Shown here: positions 45,728-55,514 of the stretch, piece by piece
Layout of the letters: every line of letters starts with the position of its first letter
How positions within the stretch are numbered: the first letter of the stretch is position 1
From: DATEKX01 sp963726785
GTDB lineage: Bacteria; Acidobacteriota; Blastocatellia; UBA7656
Assembly (NCBI GenBank): GCA_963726785.1
Contig: CAVSDJ010000008.1
Span: 2,262,078 to 2,326,077 of the forward strand
Length of the DNA: 64,000 bases
Direction: 5' to 3'
Notes under the pieces: model-generated
What the model saw: the letters and a program-made list of their open reading frames with translations, nothing else
Told to the model about the DNA's origin: nothing
Databases searched by the model: none
Made by a program: the position numbers and the translations under genes

Positions 45728-47685
45728 TCAGAAGTCAGGTAGATAGGACTCAATCGCGCGGTCAGCGGATCCAACCCGTCGCACCAGATCAGTAAATCGC
45801 TGGTCTTGACGCAGCGGATCCCAAACCGGATGAGTATTAAGATAAACAAGTGAAGGAAGGCGTTCGGCATATGCTTTCTCCAACCACTTGAAAGCCATGT
45901 CTTTGTCGCCCATCTTTGCCGAAACCTGCGCGACCCACGTGGCATTAGCCTTTTCGCCTTTTGAGAGCGCCTCTTTCAATGCCTTCAAACTCTCGGCGCT
46001 CCAATTCGATCAATGGCCTCCTTTGCATCGCCCTGTTTGAGCGCGTCAATAGTATTTCTTCTCTGTCGTCTCTTCGACCATCCGTTTCAATATAGGTCGC
46101 GCGCTTCCTCGTACATCCCTTTGAAACTGTAGGCGCTGATCAGGCAATAATGCGCGGCGGGCGATTTCGGTTCCAATTCAATCATCCTTTTAGCCTGCGC
46201 GATTGCTTCATCGTATTGACGCGCGCGCAAATACGCATAAGCTGAAAGACCATTTGTTAAAAGCGATACGGGATCAAGCTGTATGGCTTGTTCGATATGG
46301 CTCCGGGCCGCCCGTCTCTGCCCTTGCGATATTAGATAATCCGCATAAAGGATATGAATATTAGGATTGCTGGGATTCAATTCAATGGCTCGCTTTATGT
46401 TCGCTCTCTGCTTCGGGCCAGTTCCATTCAAAATAAAAATTGACGGAACCCAGCGCCGCGTGAGCTTCGGCGAATGCAGGATCGAGTTCAACGGCTTTTA
46501 ATGCGTCGGCTTTCGCCTTAGATAAAACTTCAAGAGCCGAGGTGTTATTCCAGGTCGTAAGTAGCACACGCGCATCCGTTGCGGCTGCATACGCAGGGGC
46601 GAAGTTCGAGTCTTTTTCAGATGGCCTCGTCAAAGTAAGGAATGCTTCTCTCCAAATCCGGCAGAGTATCTTTAGTCACAAGATAACGGCCTTTGAGATA
46701 AGCCTCGTATGCATCGGGGTTGTTTGACCTGGCTTCTATCGAATCCGAAGAGGACGCGGGCAATAACTCTAACGCCAGAGAACGCGCAACGCGGTTGGCG
46801 ACATCGCTTTGGAGTTGCAGCATATCGCGCTCGTTGCGTTCGTAAGTTTCAGCCCAGAGGTGCGTCTGATCGCTCACCTGTATGAGTTGAGCCGTTATAC
46901 GCACGCGGTCGGCTTCGCGGCGCACGCTGCCTTCAAGCACATAGCTCACTCCAAGCTCGCGCCCGATCTGGCGGATGTCTTTTTTAGCGTTCTTGTAAGT
47001 CAACGCAGTAGTGCGGGCAATGACGCCCAGTCGCTCGGGCCGCAAGCCGCCGATTTGAGTTATCATCTCTTCGGTCAAACCGTCACTGAAATAATCCTCA
47101 GCCGCGTCCGCGTTCAGGTTTTCAAAAGGCAAAACAGCCAGCATGATCTTTCCGGCAGGCGGACTTGTTTGAGGGGCAAAGCGTTGCCACAAGAGATAAA
47201 TCGCCAGGGGCAGTAACAGCAGAAAAGCAATGCCTACCGCGCGGCGTTGAAATATGCGGAGCGGCTTGCCGGTCGCTGCCTTTGACGGCGCGGAAGATTG
47301 TTTCAAGTTCGTGTGAAGCGGGATTGATTGTTGAAGCAGTTGTAGCGAAATTCTCGACGGGCGCGATGAAGCGGTAGCCTCTACGCGGCAGAGTTTCAAT
47401 GTAGAGAGGCGACTGAGCATTGTCGCCGAGCGCTTCGCGTATCTGCTTGATGCAGAAGTTCAATCCCTTATCAAAATCTACGAAGGTGTCACTGCCCCAT
47501 ACTTGCTGTTGAATCTCTTCGCGGGTGACCAGTTGTCCGGCATTTTCGGCGAGCAGCGAAAGAACCTTGAAGGGCTGAGGCGGCAGTTTGACCGTCGCCC
47601 CATCCCGACACAATTCTCCGCTTTTGAGTTTCAACTCGAAAGGGCCAAAACGGATTGATCGGTCTTTGTGACCATTCGATTGCAT
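45728..47685 (-). pseudogene. Winged-helix (CadC/ToxR-type) regulator with membrane span and TPR repeats, broken by at least four frame changes
   Basis: The N-terminus (ATG at 47685) is a winged helix: FGPFELKLKSGELCRDGATV and LPRRGYRFIAPVENFATTAS. One membrane span follows (AVGIAFLLLLPLAIYLLW), then the TolB/adenylyl-cyclase-associated block VLPFENLNADAAEDYFSDGL. Next come AYLKGRYLVTKDTLPDLERS and TPR units (HAALGSVNFYFEWNWPEAES; AARSHIEQAIQLDPVS). Frames change near 47350, 46620, 46420, and at least once between 46087 and 45990. The family is common in Acidobacteriota as one-piece proteins of about 700 residues. With this many breaks it is either a pseudogene or poorly sequenced. Confidence 0.75.
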
Positions 47686-47894
47686 AACCGCCGCACCAAT
47701 CCACCTGCTGCGTTCAAACCTGGAATTTATAGGGCACTTGTTAAAAGCGGTTAAAGACTGCGCCTGATTGCCCGCTAATACAATACTAACAAAAATCTAA
47801 TGCGCTGCCAGTTGGATTCTTCACCATGGCAAGCCTAAGCTGACCTCAGCGACGTGCCCGATTTAATACTTATGACTGCGGAGAGTAAAACGCC

Positions 47895-48779
47895 ATGTTC
47901 AAAAAATTGACTTTGCTTTCATTGTTATTTCTTGCGACCTTCACGCCTCTTGCCAACGCGCAGACCGACGATGGCCGAGCGGCTGATCGCGCCGCAATAC
48001 GCGCGCACATTGAAAGCATATTTCAGGCTTTCATAAACAAAGACGGCGATAAATTGCGCGCCACTCATTCAGAGGATTGGCGAGGGTTTCTGGAAGGTTC
48101 TCCTGTCGCGATTCGCGGCATTGAGGAATATATGAGGGCGGTCAGCGATGGTCTGAAGAATCCAAACAGCGGCATGAGCGGTTATAAGATAACCGATTTT
48201 GATGTGCTCTTTCACGGAGCCGATTTAGCGGTGGTTTGCTTTGTCTCGGATATCGAATTCAGAGGCGGCGGCAATTCCAAACTGCGTATACTCGATGTAT
48301 ATGCCAGACGAAACGGCCATTGGATTCAAGCTGGCTCGCATACGGTTGTGCATCCTCAAGCAATGGCGAAGCAAATGGCAACGCCGGTAGATTTGCCCGC
48401 ACAAACGCGTCAGCAAATACTCAGCGCGCGCGAAGCGGTATGGCGCGCGTGGTTTACGAACGACCGGGCAAAGCTCGAAAAGATGATTCCCGAAGACGCC
48501 ATCGCCATAGATAGCGGCTCAGAAGTCTGGGGCACTCGCGCCACGATACTTGATGGCGCAAAGAAATTCGCCGAAGGCGGCGCAAAGCTGGTGCGTCTGG
48601 AATTTCCGCGCACGGATTTCCAGGTGTACGGCAGAACGATCATTCTCTATACAACATACCTGTACGAACTGGAGAGAAACGGACAGAAGTCTACGCATAG
48701 CGGGCGCGGGACTGAAATCTTCGTGATCCGCGATGGAGAGCTAGTTAATACAGGCTGGCATCTCGACACTGGCAAGTAA
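47895..48779 (+). CDS. Secreted protein with two SnoaL/NTF2-like (DUF4440-type) domains
   Basis: 294 residues with a signal peptide (LTLLSLLFLATFTPLANA). Two NTF2-like repeats follow: IRAHIESIFQAFINKDGDKL with VLFHGADLAVVCFVSDIEFR and RNGHWIQAGSHT, then ILSAREAVWRAWFTNDRAKL with YGRTIILYTTYLYELE and VIRDGELVNTGWH. These domains form small cone-shaped pockets used for binding or catalysis; substrate unknown. The gene stands alone and is followed by the family-A repeat copy 3. Confidence 0.8.
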   Translation: MFKKLTLLSLLFLATFTPLANAQTDDGRAADRAAIRAHIESIFQAFINKDGDKLRATHSEDWRGFLEGSPVAIRGIEEYMRAVSDGLKNPNSGMSGYKITDFDVLFHGADLAVVCFVSDIEFRGGGNSKLRILDVYARRNGHWIQAGSHTVVHPQAMAKQMATPVDLPAQTRQQILSAREAVWRAWFTNDRAKLEKMIPEDAIAIDSGSEVWGTRATILDGAKKFAEGGAKLVRLEFPRTDFQVYGRTIILYTTYLYELERNGQKSTHSGRGTEIFVIRDGELVNTGWHLDTGK

Positions 48780-48798
48780 GCGTGTAAAGAATTCAACT

Positions 48799-48931
48799 CA
48801 CCGCAGAGACGCAGAGGGGCAGAAGAAAAGATGAATGCGGAATGATGAATGATGAACTGGATAGAGACTCTTAATTCATCATTCATTGTTCATACTTCAT
48901 CTTTTCTTCTGTCCTCTGCGTCTCTGCGGTG
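48799..48931. repeat. Palindromic intergenic repeat, family A copy 3 (most complete)
   Basis: The outer arms are a perfect 19-bp pair (CACCGCAGAGACGCAGAGG at 48799-48817, CCTCTGCGTCTCTGCGGTG at 48913-48931). Inside, CAGAAGAAAAGATGAA pairs with TTCATCTTTTCTTCTG and TGATGAATGATGAA with TTCATCATTCA. The two short word families seen separately elsewhere are thus halves of one nested hairpin. It fills the gap after the NTF2-like gene. Confidence 0.85.
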
Positions 48932-49052
48932 AACTCTCTGTCTGACGTTAGCTTGCCTGTGCGTTTGAAATGGTGAATAATTGAATTTTAGACTTTACTT
49001 CGCGCGCCGGACAATTGAGCACAGAGGCGCGCGGTCTTGCTTCTGTGCGGGT

Positions 49053-49862
49053 ATGATCTTATTTCGTCTGACCTTCATCATAGCGGTAGCCATAATCCTG
49101 GTCGGGTGCGACGCTTCGCCTCAAGTCCCGAACACGACGCAGAAGAACTACCCTGCGGTAATCAAAGACTCAACCGAACGGCGCGAAAAAGCCGAGCGCG
49201 AATGGAGGCGGATGCTCGACGCTTACAACGTTCAGCAGACGCCGCCCGACCTCAATCCAATCTCTTACACGCCGCGCTCGCTGTTAGGCGTAACGGGCGG
49301 CATACAGATGTTGACCGTCAAGCCTGAACCCGGCTCTGAAACCATCGCGCTGCGCGAAGCGATGAAGGGGTTCATAGATCGATGGCGAGAACTGCTCGGC
49401 GCAGACACTTCGTCAGTCAGCCTGACCGGCGGGGACAATTCCGACACCGTGCAGAGATTGATATATCGCCAGGTCAATTATGCTTTCCCCGTCGCGGGCA
49501 ATTTCGGAGAGATGGTCGCAGTCGTCACCGCAGACGGACGATTGATGCAGCTCGACGACCGATTCATTCCTGTAGTCGAGTTGCCGCTTCGCCCGCAGAT
49601 TGAAAGAGAAGCTGCTCAGAAAAAAGTGGCCGGACGCACATTTACTTATTCAGACATTGCGGGACGCGAACAGCGAACGCAGATCGGCGGCATTGACGAA
49701 GTGAGCGTCAAACGAGCCGTCATTCTCCCCATCGAAAAAAGCGATATGATCGAAATCCACCTGGCGTGGGAAATAGTCGCAGGCACATCGCTCTCGTGGA
49801 TTGTTTATATTGATGCAATAAACGGCGAGGAGTTGAAGGTAATTCAAAACTTCCAAACGTGA
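49053..49862 (+). CDS. Lipoprotein with FTP/PepSY-like domains
   Basis: 269 residues from the ATG at 49053. The lipoprotein signal is FIIAVAIILVGCDAS. The mature part has two strands-helix units (ETIALREAMKGFIDRWRELL with VQRLIYRQVNYAFPVAGNFG, then IEIHLAWEIVAGTSLSWIVY with IDAINGEELKVIQNFQT) that look like the FTP/PepSY propeptide pattern. These usually inhibit or hold proteases; no protease is adjacent. The family-C repeat begins at its stop. Confidence 0.72.
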   Translation: MILFRLTFIIAVAIILVGCDASPQVPNTTQKNYPAVIKDSTERREKAEREWRRMLDAYNVQQTPPDLNPISYTPRSLLGVTGGIQMLTVKPEPGSETIALREAMKGFIDRWRELLGADTSSVSLTGGDNSDTVQRLIYRQVNYAFPVAGNFGEMVAVVTADGRLMQLDDRFIPVVELPLRPQIEREAAQKKVAGRTFTYSDIAGREQRTQIGGIDEVSVKRAVILPIEKSDMIEIHLAWEIVAGTSLSWIVYIDAINGEELKVIQNFQT

Positions 49863-49863
49863 A

Positions 49864-49982
49864 CAGGGGTCAGAGGTCAGGGGCCGGGGGCCAGTCTATT
49901 TGCGATTTTAAATTTCGCATTTGAAATCTTAAATACCAGACAGCCCGATTACCGGTCTCCGGCCCCTGACCCCTGGCCCCTG
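49864..49982. repeat. Palindromic intergenic repeat, family C
   Basis: G-rich left arm (CAGGGGTCAGAGGTCAGGGG, then CCGGGGGCC) and C-rich right arm (CCGGCCCCTGACCCCTGGCC, then CCTG) with an A/T-rich loop that itself pairs (GCGATTTTAAATTTCGC). It fills the gap before the next start at 49992, so the right arm also carries the upstream leader of that gene. Confidence 0.75.
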
Positions 49983-49991
49983 ATTAAGAAT

Positions 49992-52303
49992 ATGGAAACT
50001 GTTATAACGCGAGACACAGACATTTTGCGGGAATATCTCGCAGCCCTCGATGCGCGCGAGCGCGGCCTTTCTCCTTTTGCGCGGCTCGCCGCTACGGTCA
50101 AGCTTGCGCGGTTGCGCCGCGAGCTTGACCCTGCGCAGCTTGAGACTACGGACGAAGACATTGCCTCGCTGCGACGAGAAATTGATGAACGGCTGGGCCG
50201 CACTGCTGCACGCCGATTTGAATCGAAGTCATGGGGCGCGCGGCTTTCCATCTTCCTTATGCTCGTGTTCGGCCAGCAACTCGTGCTCGCACTGATTATG
50301 GTAGCCGCAATGCTGTTCGTGCGCCTCTCTCCGGTTCCGAAGAGATGGAATCCCGTCTTGCCGCACGAAGACCCGGGCTACCTGCTCGTGTTCATCTTTT
50401 TCTTCTTCTTTACCACGCCGATGCTTGCGCTGCTGGTGCTGTTCGGCGGCAGGTACTTTCACTCCTGGCGCAAGACCGTTCCTGCAACAGTCGTTATTTT
50501 TGCTTTGTCCATCCTGGGCACTTATCTGGTTCTGCGCAACAACGAAAAGACCAACCCTGTGCGTCATCTCACATCGCTCGAACAGTTCGCCAAAGATCCT
50601 AATCGAGATGTCAATGTTACGAATTATCGCGCGTGGGTCGAGGCGAACTGGTTGATGAACGACGCAAAGTTTCAGCGCGATTATGAAAGCTACCTGCGTA
50701 ACGGGCCGGGCCGTTGGATAACTTCGCGCATCTATGCCGCGAGCGATCCGAATAACCCGGACGCTGCATGGAAACCGAGAGGCGATAATGACGCCCTGCA
50801 AGTGATGGGAGAGTACGTAGACGGAGGGCAAGACCCCGATGGGTTCCGCGAATGGCTACATTATTATCTTGATCGAAATCGCATCTATTCCGAAGACCGC
50901 ATAGATCAGGAAGTCGCAGCGATGACCGGCCCTGCTAACCAGCGATTCCTCAGCATCTGGCAGGTCGAGCCTTTTTTGAAAGAGCGCGACGAGCGATTGT
51001 ACCGCTCTTATCTCGGCTCGATTAACAGCAGTATGAAATGGTACGGGCTGGCGTGCCTTGCGCTGTTCGCGCTGATCTTTTTGGTAATTTATCTGACAGG
51101 CCCTGCCCTCTCGTTCTGGGAGCGTGTGGCCGGCAGCGCGCGCGGCAGAGGGAAACAACAATCTTCATTCGATTCAGTCGAGTCAGCGCGCGACCCGAGC
51201 CGCATCACGCGTTTGCGCGAACGCTATTACTCGTTTCCTGAGCGAAGCGAGATAACGACGCCGCCGTTCTTTGATACGCCGTTCAAATTGCTCTCGCGCG
51301 TGCATCGTTCGTTCTTGCGGATGGCAGTCTTCACAGCGTTGTTCGTATTCTGTTTCTGGGGTTTCGTCTACGCGCTCGATCTATCGGCTGGGCATGAGAA
51401 TGTCCCTTCGCAGATTGCGCTCATGCGGTCACACCTGTTATTGGGCGGCTCAAGCGAAAGCGATGCAAGCGATTCTCAAGGCGCTGTGCGGCGAGTGCTA
51501 CTTACACGACAGTGGGCCGGTCTTCCGCTGAGGTTGCACCCGATTCGCGCGGGTCAGAGAAGCAACTCGCATCGCGCGTCAGCGGGCTTGAGCAGCAAAT
51601 TGATGAAGACGATTATCAGGACAGCAAAAGATTCAAAGAGCAATACAGAGTCCTTGCAAGCCAGAGCAACGATCTGGATTCGATGAAGAATCTGACGGCT
51701 CAACTCCAGCAAACGACTACAGGTTTGCCTGAGCAAATCTCGCAGGCAGGGTCGCAGGCTGACGCGAGAGCCGGTCAGGCGATTGGCGACGCTGCGGCTG
51801 CAAAACAGATGGCGCAAGGCGTCGAGCAGCAGATCAACACAAAGCTGAAAGATTTGGAGAACCGCGCCGTGGGCGCAGCTCAGGACGCGAGCAATGCCGA
51901 AGCTCAAGCTTCGGGAATCCGCACCCGAACCGAAAAACTCGAAACCGAGGTTCTCAACCTGACCAAACAGCTTGAGGAGCGCACGGCGGAACTCAAGAAC
52001 AACTCGTCTAAAGAGAACGAAGAGCAGCTCGCTCGTCTTGATCGCTTGCAGCGCGTCGCTTTCGCTTCGATACTCTCAGAGATTCGGGCAAATGTGGACG
52101 AGATGGAACGCCGCGTGGATTCATCTTTCTATCGCTTCTTCAATAAAGGCGAAGCCCGCCGCGACGTGGATGCGCTGCTTGAGCGCATCCGTGGTCTTAC
52201 AAACGAACTGCGCGACCTGAACGGCGATCAGGCAAAGCAACTACTCGACCAGCTTGAAGAACTACGCAACCGCGCCGAGCAAATATCTGCGCGCGTCAAG
52301 TAG
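49992..52303 (+). CDS. Large membrane protein with C-terminal coiled coil (one frame break near 51492)
   Basis: About 770 residues. The N-terminal 60 residues are charged helices. Membrane spans follow at roughly 83-108, 130-152, 162-182, 345-370 and 435-460 (for example LSIFLMLVFGQQLVLALIMV and LVFIFFFFFTTPMLALLVLF). After the break near 51492 the other frame reads SATYTTVGRSSAEVAPDSRG and continues as a long coiled coil (LEQQIDEDDYQDSKRFKEQY through ELRDLNGDQAKQLLDQLEEL). No enzyme motif. It lies 11 bp before the GT-C gene and is probably its operon partner, perhaps an envelope scaffold. Confidence 0.75.
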
Positions 52304-52314
52304 GAGCAAGCTAT

Positions 52315-54042
52315 ATGCAAACGCGTGAGGAGAAGGCGGACGCCCAGACCGAGCGACACATTGATACGGCAATTCAAGAGATTGAAAGTCTACCGCGCGT
52401 AGTTGCGCCCACGCTTACTGAGACTCAACCGTTCTCCGCGTCCCTCACTCCCTCAGTCCCCACATCTCAACCTCCCGCGCTTTCGAATTTTGGTATAACG
52501 ATCCGGCGGGTTGTTTCGCTCAAGCCCGTTCAAATCATCGCGGGGCTTGTGTTGATTATGTCAGTGATGGGTTGGATTGAATTTGCCGGGCCAGCGATTC
52601 TCGATAACGACGGCTACTATCACATTCGATGGGCGCGGATTCTGCGCGAATCTTTTCCGCATCCGCCGCCGTTCAAAGCGTTGCCGCTCACTACGCTCAA
52701 CGAGCAGAAATATGTAGACCATCATTATCTGTTTCACGTCTTTTTGTTTCCTTTCACGCTTGGAGATTTGCGATTGGGCGCAAAGGCGGCGGCTGTAGTC
52801 TTTTCGAGCCTCGGCCTGCTTTCGCTGTTCGCGTTGTTGGTCTCTTACAACGTCGGGTATCGCTGGCTGTGGCTTGCGCCGCTGGTGGCAAGCTCAGAGC
52901 CTTTCCTTTATCGAATGTCAATGACCAGAGCGCCTGCGCTCTCGCTGGCTTTGATAGGGCTGGGCACGTATCTCATCTTGAAGCGCAAACACGTATTGCT
53001 CGCGCTGCTTTCGTTCGCATTCGTGTGGTTCTATAGCCTCTTCCCGCTGATATTGATATTCGCGGCTGCATACTCAGTAACAGTCTATCTTGCAGAGCGG
53101 CGCATAGATTTGTGGGGCGTGCTGGCGTCATTTTCCGGGATAGTAATCGGTCTAGTGGTCAATCCCTATTTCCCGAAAAACTTAAGCCTGCTTTATGAGC
53201 ACATGCTGATGAAGCTCACCACGGGGTCGGGCTATTCCGTTGATGTAGGCGTCGAGTGGTATCCATACGAAACGTGGGTGATGCTCACCTACAGCGCAGT
53301 AGCATTCGTGATTTACTTTGCGGGGCTCGCGGCATTTGATTACCGCAACCGCGAGCGCGATCTGAAGCCGCTTTTCTTTTTGATCATTTCGGCGATGCTG
53401 CTGTTGATGGCTTTCAAGTCGCGTCGCTTCATTGAATACTGGCCGCCGTTCGCAGTCCTGTTTGCGGCATTCACCATCAGCCCCAAACTTGAGCTAATTG
53501 ATCGTTCCTGGTTTCAGCGAACTAGAGAGCGTGTCATCGCATCCATAGCGGCAGCCTTAGTGGCAATCGCCGCTTTTGTAGCAATGACAACAACTATCTG
53601 GCAAGCGCACGAGGATGTGAAGAGCGAGCAAGACCCGTATGCTTACGAAGGCGCGTCCGAATGGATCGCTGCGAACACGCCGCCCGATTCAATTATCTTC
53701 AACACCGACTGGGACGATTTCCCAATGCTGTTCTACTTCAACCCGGGCAACACCTACATAGTCGGGCTTGATCCGTCTTACCTTTATGACAGCGACCAGG
53801 GGTTATGGAATCTCTACGCGCGCATCACACTGGGCGATGAAGACGACCCGGCTCCGCTGATACGCGAGCGGTTCGGCGCAGAGTATGTGTTCACGGACAA
53901 CGGGCACACAGACTTCTTGAATGTAGCCGCCGACAGCGGAGATTTCGAGACGGTCTACAAAGACAGGTACACAACAGTGTTGCGCATTCGCTTGCCCGGA
54001 GATGCGAAGCAGCAAGAAGCCGGTGACAGCGAACAGCCGTAA
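52315..54042 (+). CDS. GT-C type membrane glycosyltransferase-like protein (STT3/ArnT-like)
   Basis: 575 residues. After a soluble P/T-rich tail (about 70 residues) there are 10-12 membrane spans. The first loop after the first span carries the acceptor motif FAGPAILDNDGYYHIRWARI (DNDGYYH, like the D-x-x-YY-x-R loop of oligosaccharyltransferases). A periplasmic C-terminal domain of about 150 residues follows (IAANTPPDSIIFNTDWDDFP, then RFGAEYVFTDNGHTDF). It would move sugars from a polyprenyl carrier at the outer face of the inner membrane. It follows the membrane coiled-coil gene by 11 bp. Confidence 0.8.
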   Translation: MQTREEKADAQTERHIDTAIQEIESLPRVVAPTLTETQPFSASLTPSVPTSQPPALSNFGITIRRVVSLKPVQIIAGLVLIMSVMGWIEFAGPAILDNDGYYHIRWARILRESFPHPPPFKALPLTTLNEQKYVDHHYLFHVFLFPFTLGDLRLGAKAAAVVFSSLGLLSLFALLVSYNVGYRWLWLAPLVASSEPFLYRMSMTRAPALSLALIGLGTYLILKRKHVLLALLSFAFVWFYSLFPLILIFAAAYSVTVYLAERRIDLWGVLASFSGIVIGLVVNPYFPKNLSLLYEHMLMKLTTGSGYSVDVGVEWYPYETWVMLTYSAVAFVIYFAGLAAFDYRNRERDLKPLFFLIISAMLLLMAFKSRRFIEYWPPFAVLFAAFTISPKLELIDRSWFQRTRERVIASIAAALVAIAAFVAMTTTIWQAHEDVKSEQDPYAYEGASEWIAANTPPDSIIFNTDWDDFPMLFYFNPGNTYIVGLDPSYLYDSDQGLWNLYARITLGDEDDPAPLIRERFGAEYVFTDNGHTDFLNVAADSGDFETVYKDRYTTVLRIRLPGDAKQQEAGDSEQP

Positions 54043-54126
54043 GCTGACGCGAAGCTTCGATCACATGTTTTCCGGCAAGCTTGATAGGTAAAGATTTGTT
54101 CCGGTATACTCTCGGAGTTGTTTAAT

Positions 54127-54216
54127 GGAGAAGTCGCCTAGTGGCTGAGGGCGGCGGTTTGCTAAACCGCTATAGGCTGTAAAGGCCTATCGAGGGTTCG
54201 AATCCCTCCTTCTCCG
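54127..54216 (+). tRNA. tRNA-Ser (anticodon GCU)
   Basis: The acceptor stem GGAGAAG pairs with CTTCTCC, followed by discriminator G. The D arm is CGCCTAGTGGCTGAGGGC. The anticodon stem-loop CGGTTTGCTAAACCG gives GCT. A long variable arm (CTATAGGCTGTAAAGGCCT onward) and the T arm GAGGGTTCGAATCCCTC complete the class II fold. CCA is not encoded. Confidence 0.95.
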
Positions 54217-54241
54217 CTTTCATTTTTGTTTCAAACAACAT

Positions 54242-54275
54242 AGGGGCAACCTTCTAACGAGGGTCGCCCTTTTGT
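54242..54275 (+). terminator. Likely terminator of the tRNA-Ser transcript
   Basis: AGGGGCAACC and GGGTCGCCCT form a stem with one mismatch and a 9-nt loop, followed by a T-rich run (TTTTGTTATTTTATTG) 26 nt after the tRNA end. Confidence 0.55.
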
Positions 54276-54435
54276 TATTTTATTGCTCCATTATTCTCCT
54301 CCTCCTAATACAGCTTCCGCCTCGCGCCGAGTTCGTCTCTTTTCAGTTTCAATGGTTGCCTCAAGTATTCTCGTTTTCCTCCCATATATTATAAAGACGG
54401 AGACTCTGGTCGTTTCTTCCTGCATCCCGTTCTTT

Positions 54436-54478
54436 TTTAATTTAGAGGGCGGCGCTCCGTGCCGCCCTCTAAATTAAA
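54436..54478. terminator. Strong bidirectional-type hairpin at the end of the PD40 gene
   Basis: A perfect 18-bp stem (TTTAATTTAGAGGGCGGC at 54436-54453, GCCGCCCTCTAAATTAAA at 54461-54478) has a 7-nt loop, directly after the stop of the leftward PD40 gene (54483). The A/T-rich base of the stem supplies short U-runs on both strands. Confidence 0.7.
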
Positions 54479-54482
54479 TACG

Positions 54483-55475
54483 CTAGTGTTTGAGCTTTAG
54501 CGCACTTATATCAACCTGGTAAATGTCACGTAGACCGTTGCGAGGGCTGTGAAGTTTGGTCATCAATTCTTTATAACTCAAAGGCTTTTCCAACGGTTGA
54601 TCGGCAAAGTTTCGATTGCTGGTAAAGAAAAAGTATTTCCCATCCGGCGAAACCTTCGGAGAGAAATCCCACCATTTGGAATTGATCTTGTCGCCAAGAT
54701 TTTCTCCCTTTGTCCACGAGCCGTTTTGGTTGTAGCTGATGTATAAGTCAAAAGCTCCTTGACCATCCGGTCGCCCGGCAGCGGCAAAAATGATAAAACT
54801 CTCGTCCGGCGCAATGTAAGGCTCGGTCTCGCTGGCCGGGGAGTTGATCGCATCGCCCAGGTTCTCCGGCTCGCCGTACTTCCCGTTTATGAGCTTACAG
54901 CGCCAGATGTCTGTTCTGCCTTTACCTCCGGCGCGCTCGGAACCAAAGTATAAAGTGCCGTCCTTTGTAAGGGTCGGAAACCACTCGCTGCCATTGCTGT
55001 TGATGAAGGCGGGCAGATGAGTTGGCTCGCTCCAACCGCTCGCCTTTTTTTCGACCATCCAAATATCAGTGTCCTCTTTGGGCTTACCATCAACCGGGCG
55101 TGTTGAGATGAAAAAGAGCTTGTTACCATCCTCAGTAATAAAAGGGTCCGCGTCGCTGTATTGGCCGGAGAACGATGCGACTTCGGGCGTGTCCCATCTG
55201 CCGTTTCTATATTGCGAAACCACAATGGTCCAGTGATTAAATAACGGTGCGTTCTTCAAGAAATATAGCGTTTTGCCGTCAGGCGTGAAGGCCGGATGTG
55301 ATTCATCATCAGCGGTCGAGATAATACCTTCGCTAAAGATTATTGGCTCAACAAGTGCCTTGTCGGAAGCATAAGGATGACGCACTTGCGTGCCGGTCGC
55401 GGAAGCCAGTACGTAAACCGAGAACAAAACAAAGCAAGAAACCAGCTTGATCGTTGCAAGCCATTTATTATTCAT
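54483..55475 (-). CDS. Secreted PD40/TolB-like beta-propeller protein
   Basis: 330 residues with a signal peptide (LVSCFVLFSVYVLASATG). Five or six WD40-like (PD40) blades follow, each ending in a strand like DGKTLYFLKN, DGNKLFFISTRP, DGTLYFGSERAG, DESFIIFAAAGRP, or DGKYFFFTSNRN. The sequence ends DIYQVDISALKLKH. It is probably a periplasmic binding protein. It lies 39 bp downstream of the CmlA-like gene in the same direction and may be co-transcribed with the biosynthetic genes, though nothing links it chemically. Confidence 0.85.
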   Translation of the reverse strand: MNNKWLATIKLVSCFVLFSVYVLASATGTQVRHPYASDKALVEPIIFSEGIISTADDESHPAFTPDGKTLYFLKNAPLFNHWTIVVSQYRNGRWDTPEVASFSGQYSDADPFITEDGNKLFFISTRPVDGKPKEDTDIWMVEKKASGWSEPTHLPAFINSNGSEWFPTLTKDGTLYFGSERAGGKGRTDIWRCKLINGKYGEPENLGDAINSPASETEPYIAPDESFIIFAAAGRPDGQGAFDLYISYNQNGSWTKGENLGDKINSKWWDFSPKVSPDGKYFFFTSNRNFADQPLEKPLSYKELMTKLHSPRNGLRDIYQVDISALKLKH

Positions 55476-55514
55476 AATCTTCGTTACCTCTTCACTATAT
55501 TAAGCGCTCGAATC

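Noticed and set aside
54283..54477. A 64-codon frame after tRNA-Ser
   Set aside because: Runs through the terminator-like hairpin and lacks start signals.
54216..54482. Possible integration site or island next to tRNA-Ser
   Set aside because: No repeat of the tRNA 3' end and no integrase were seen within the window.
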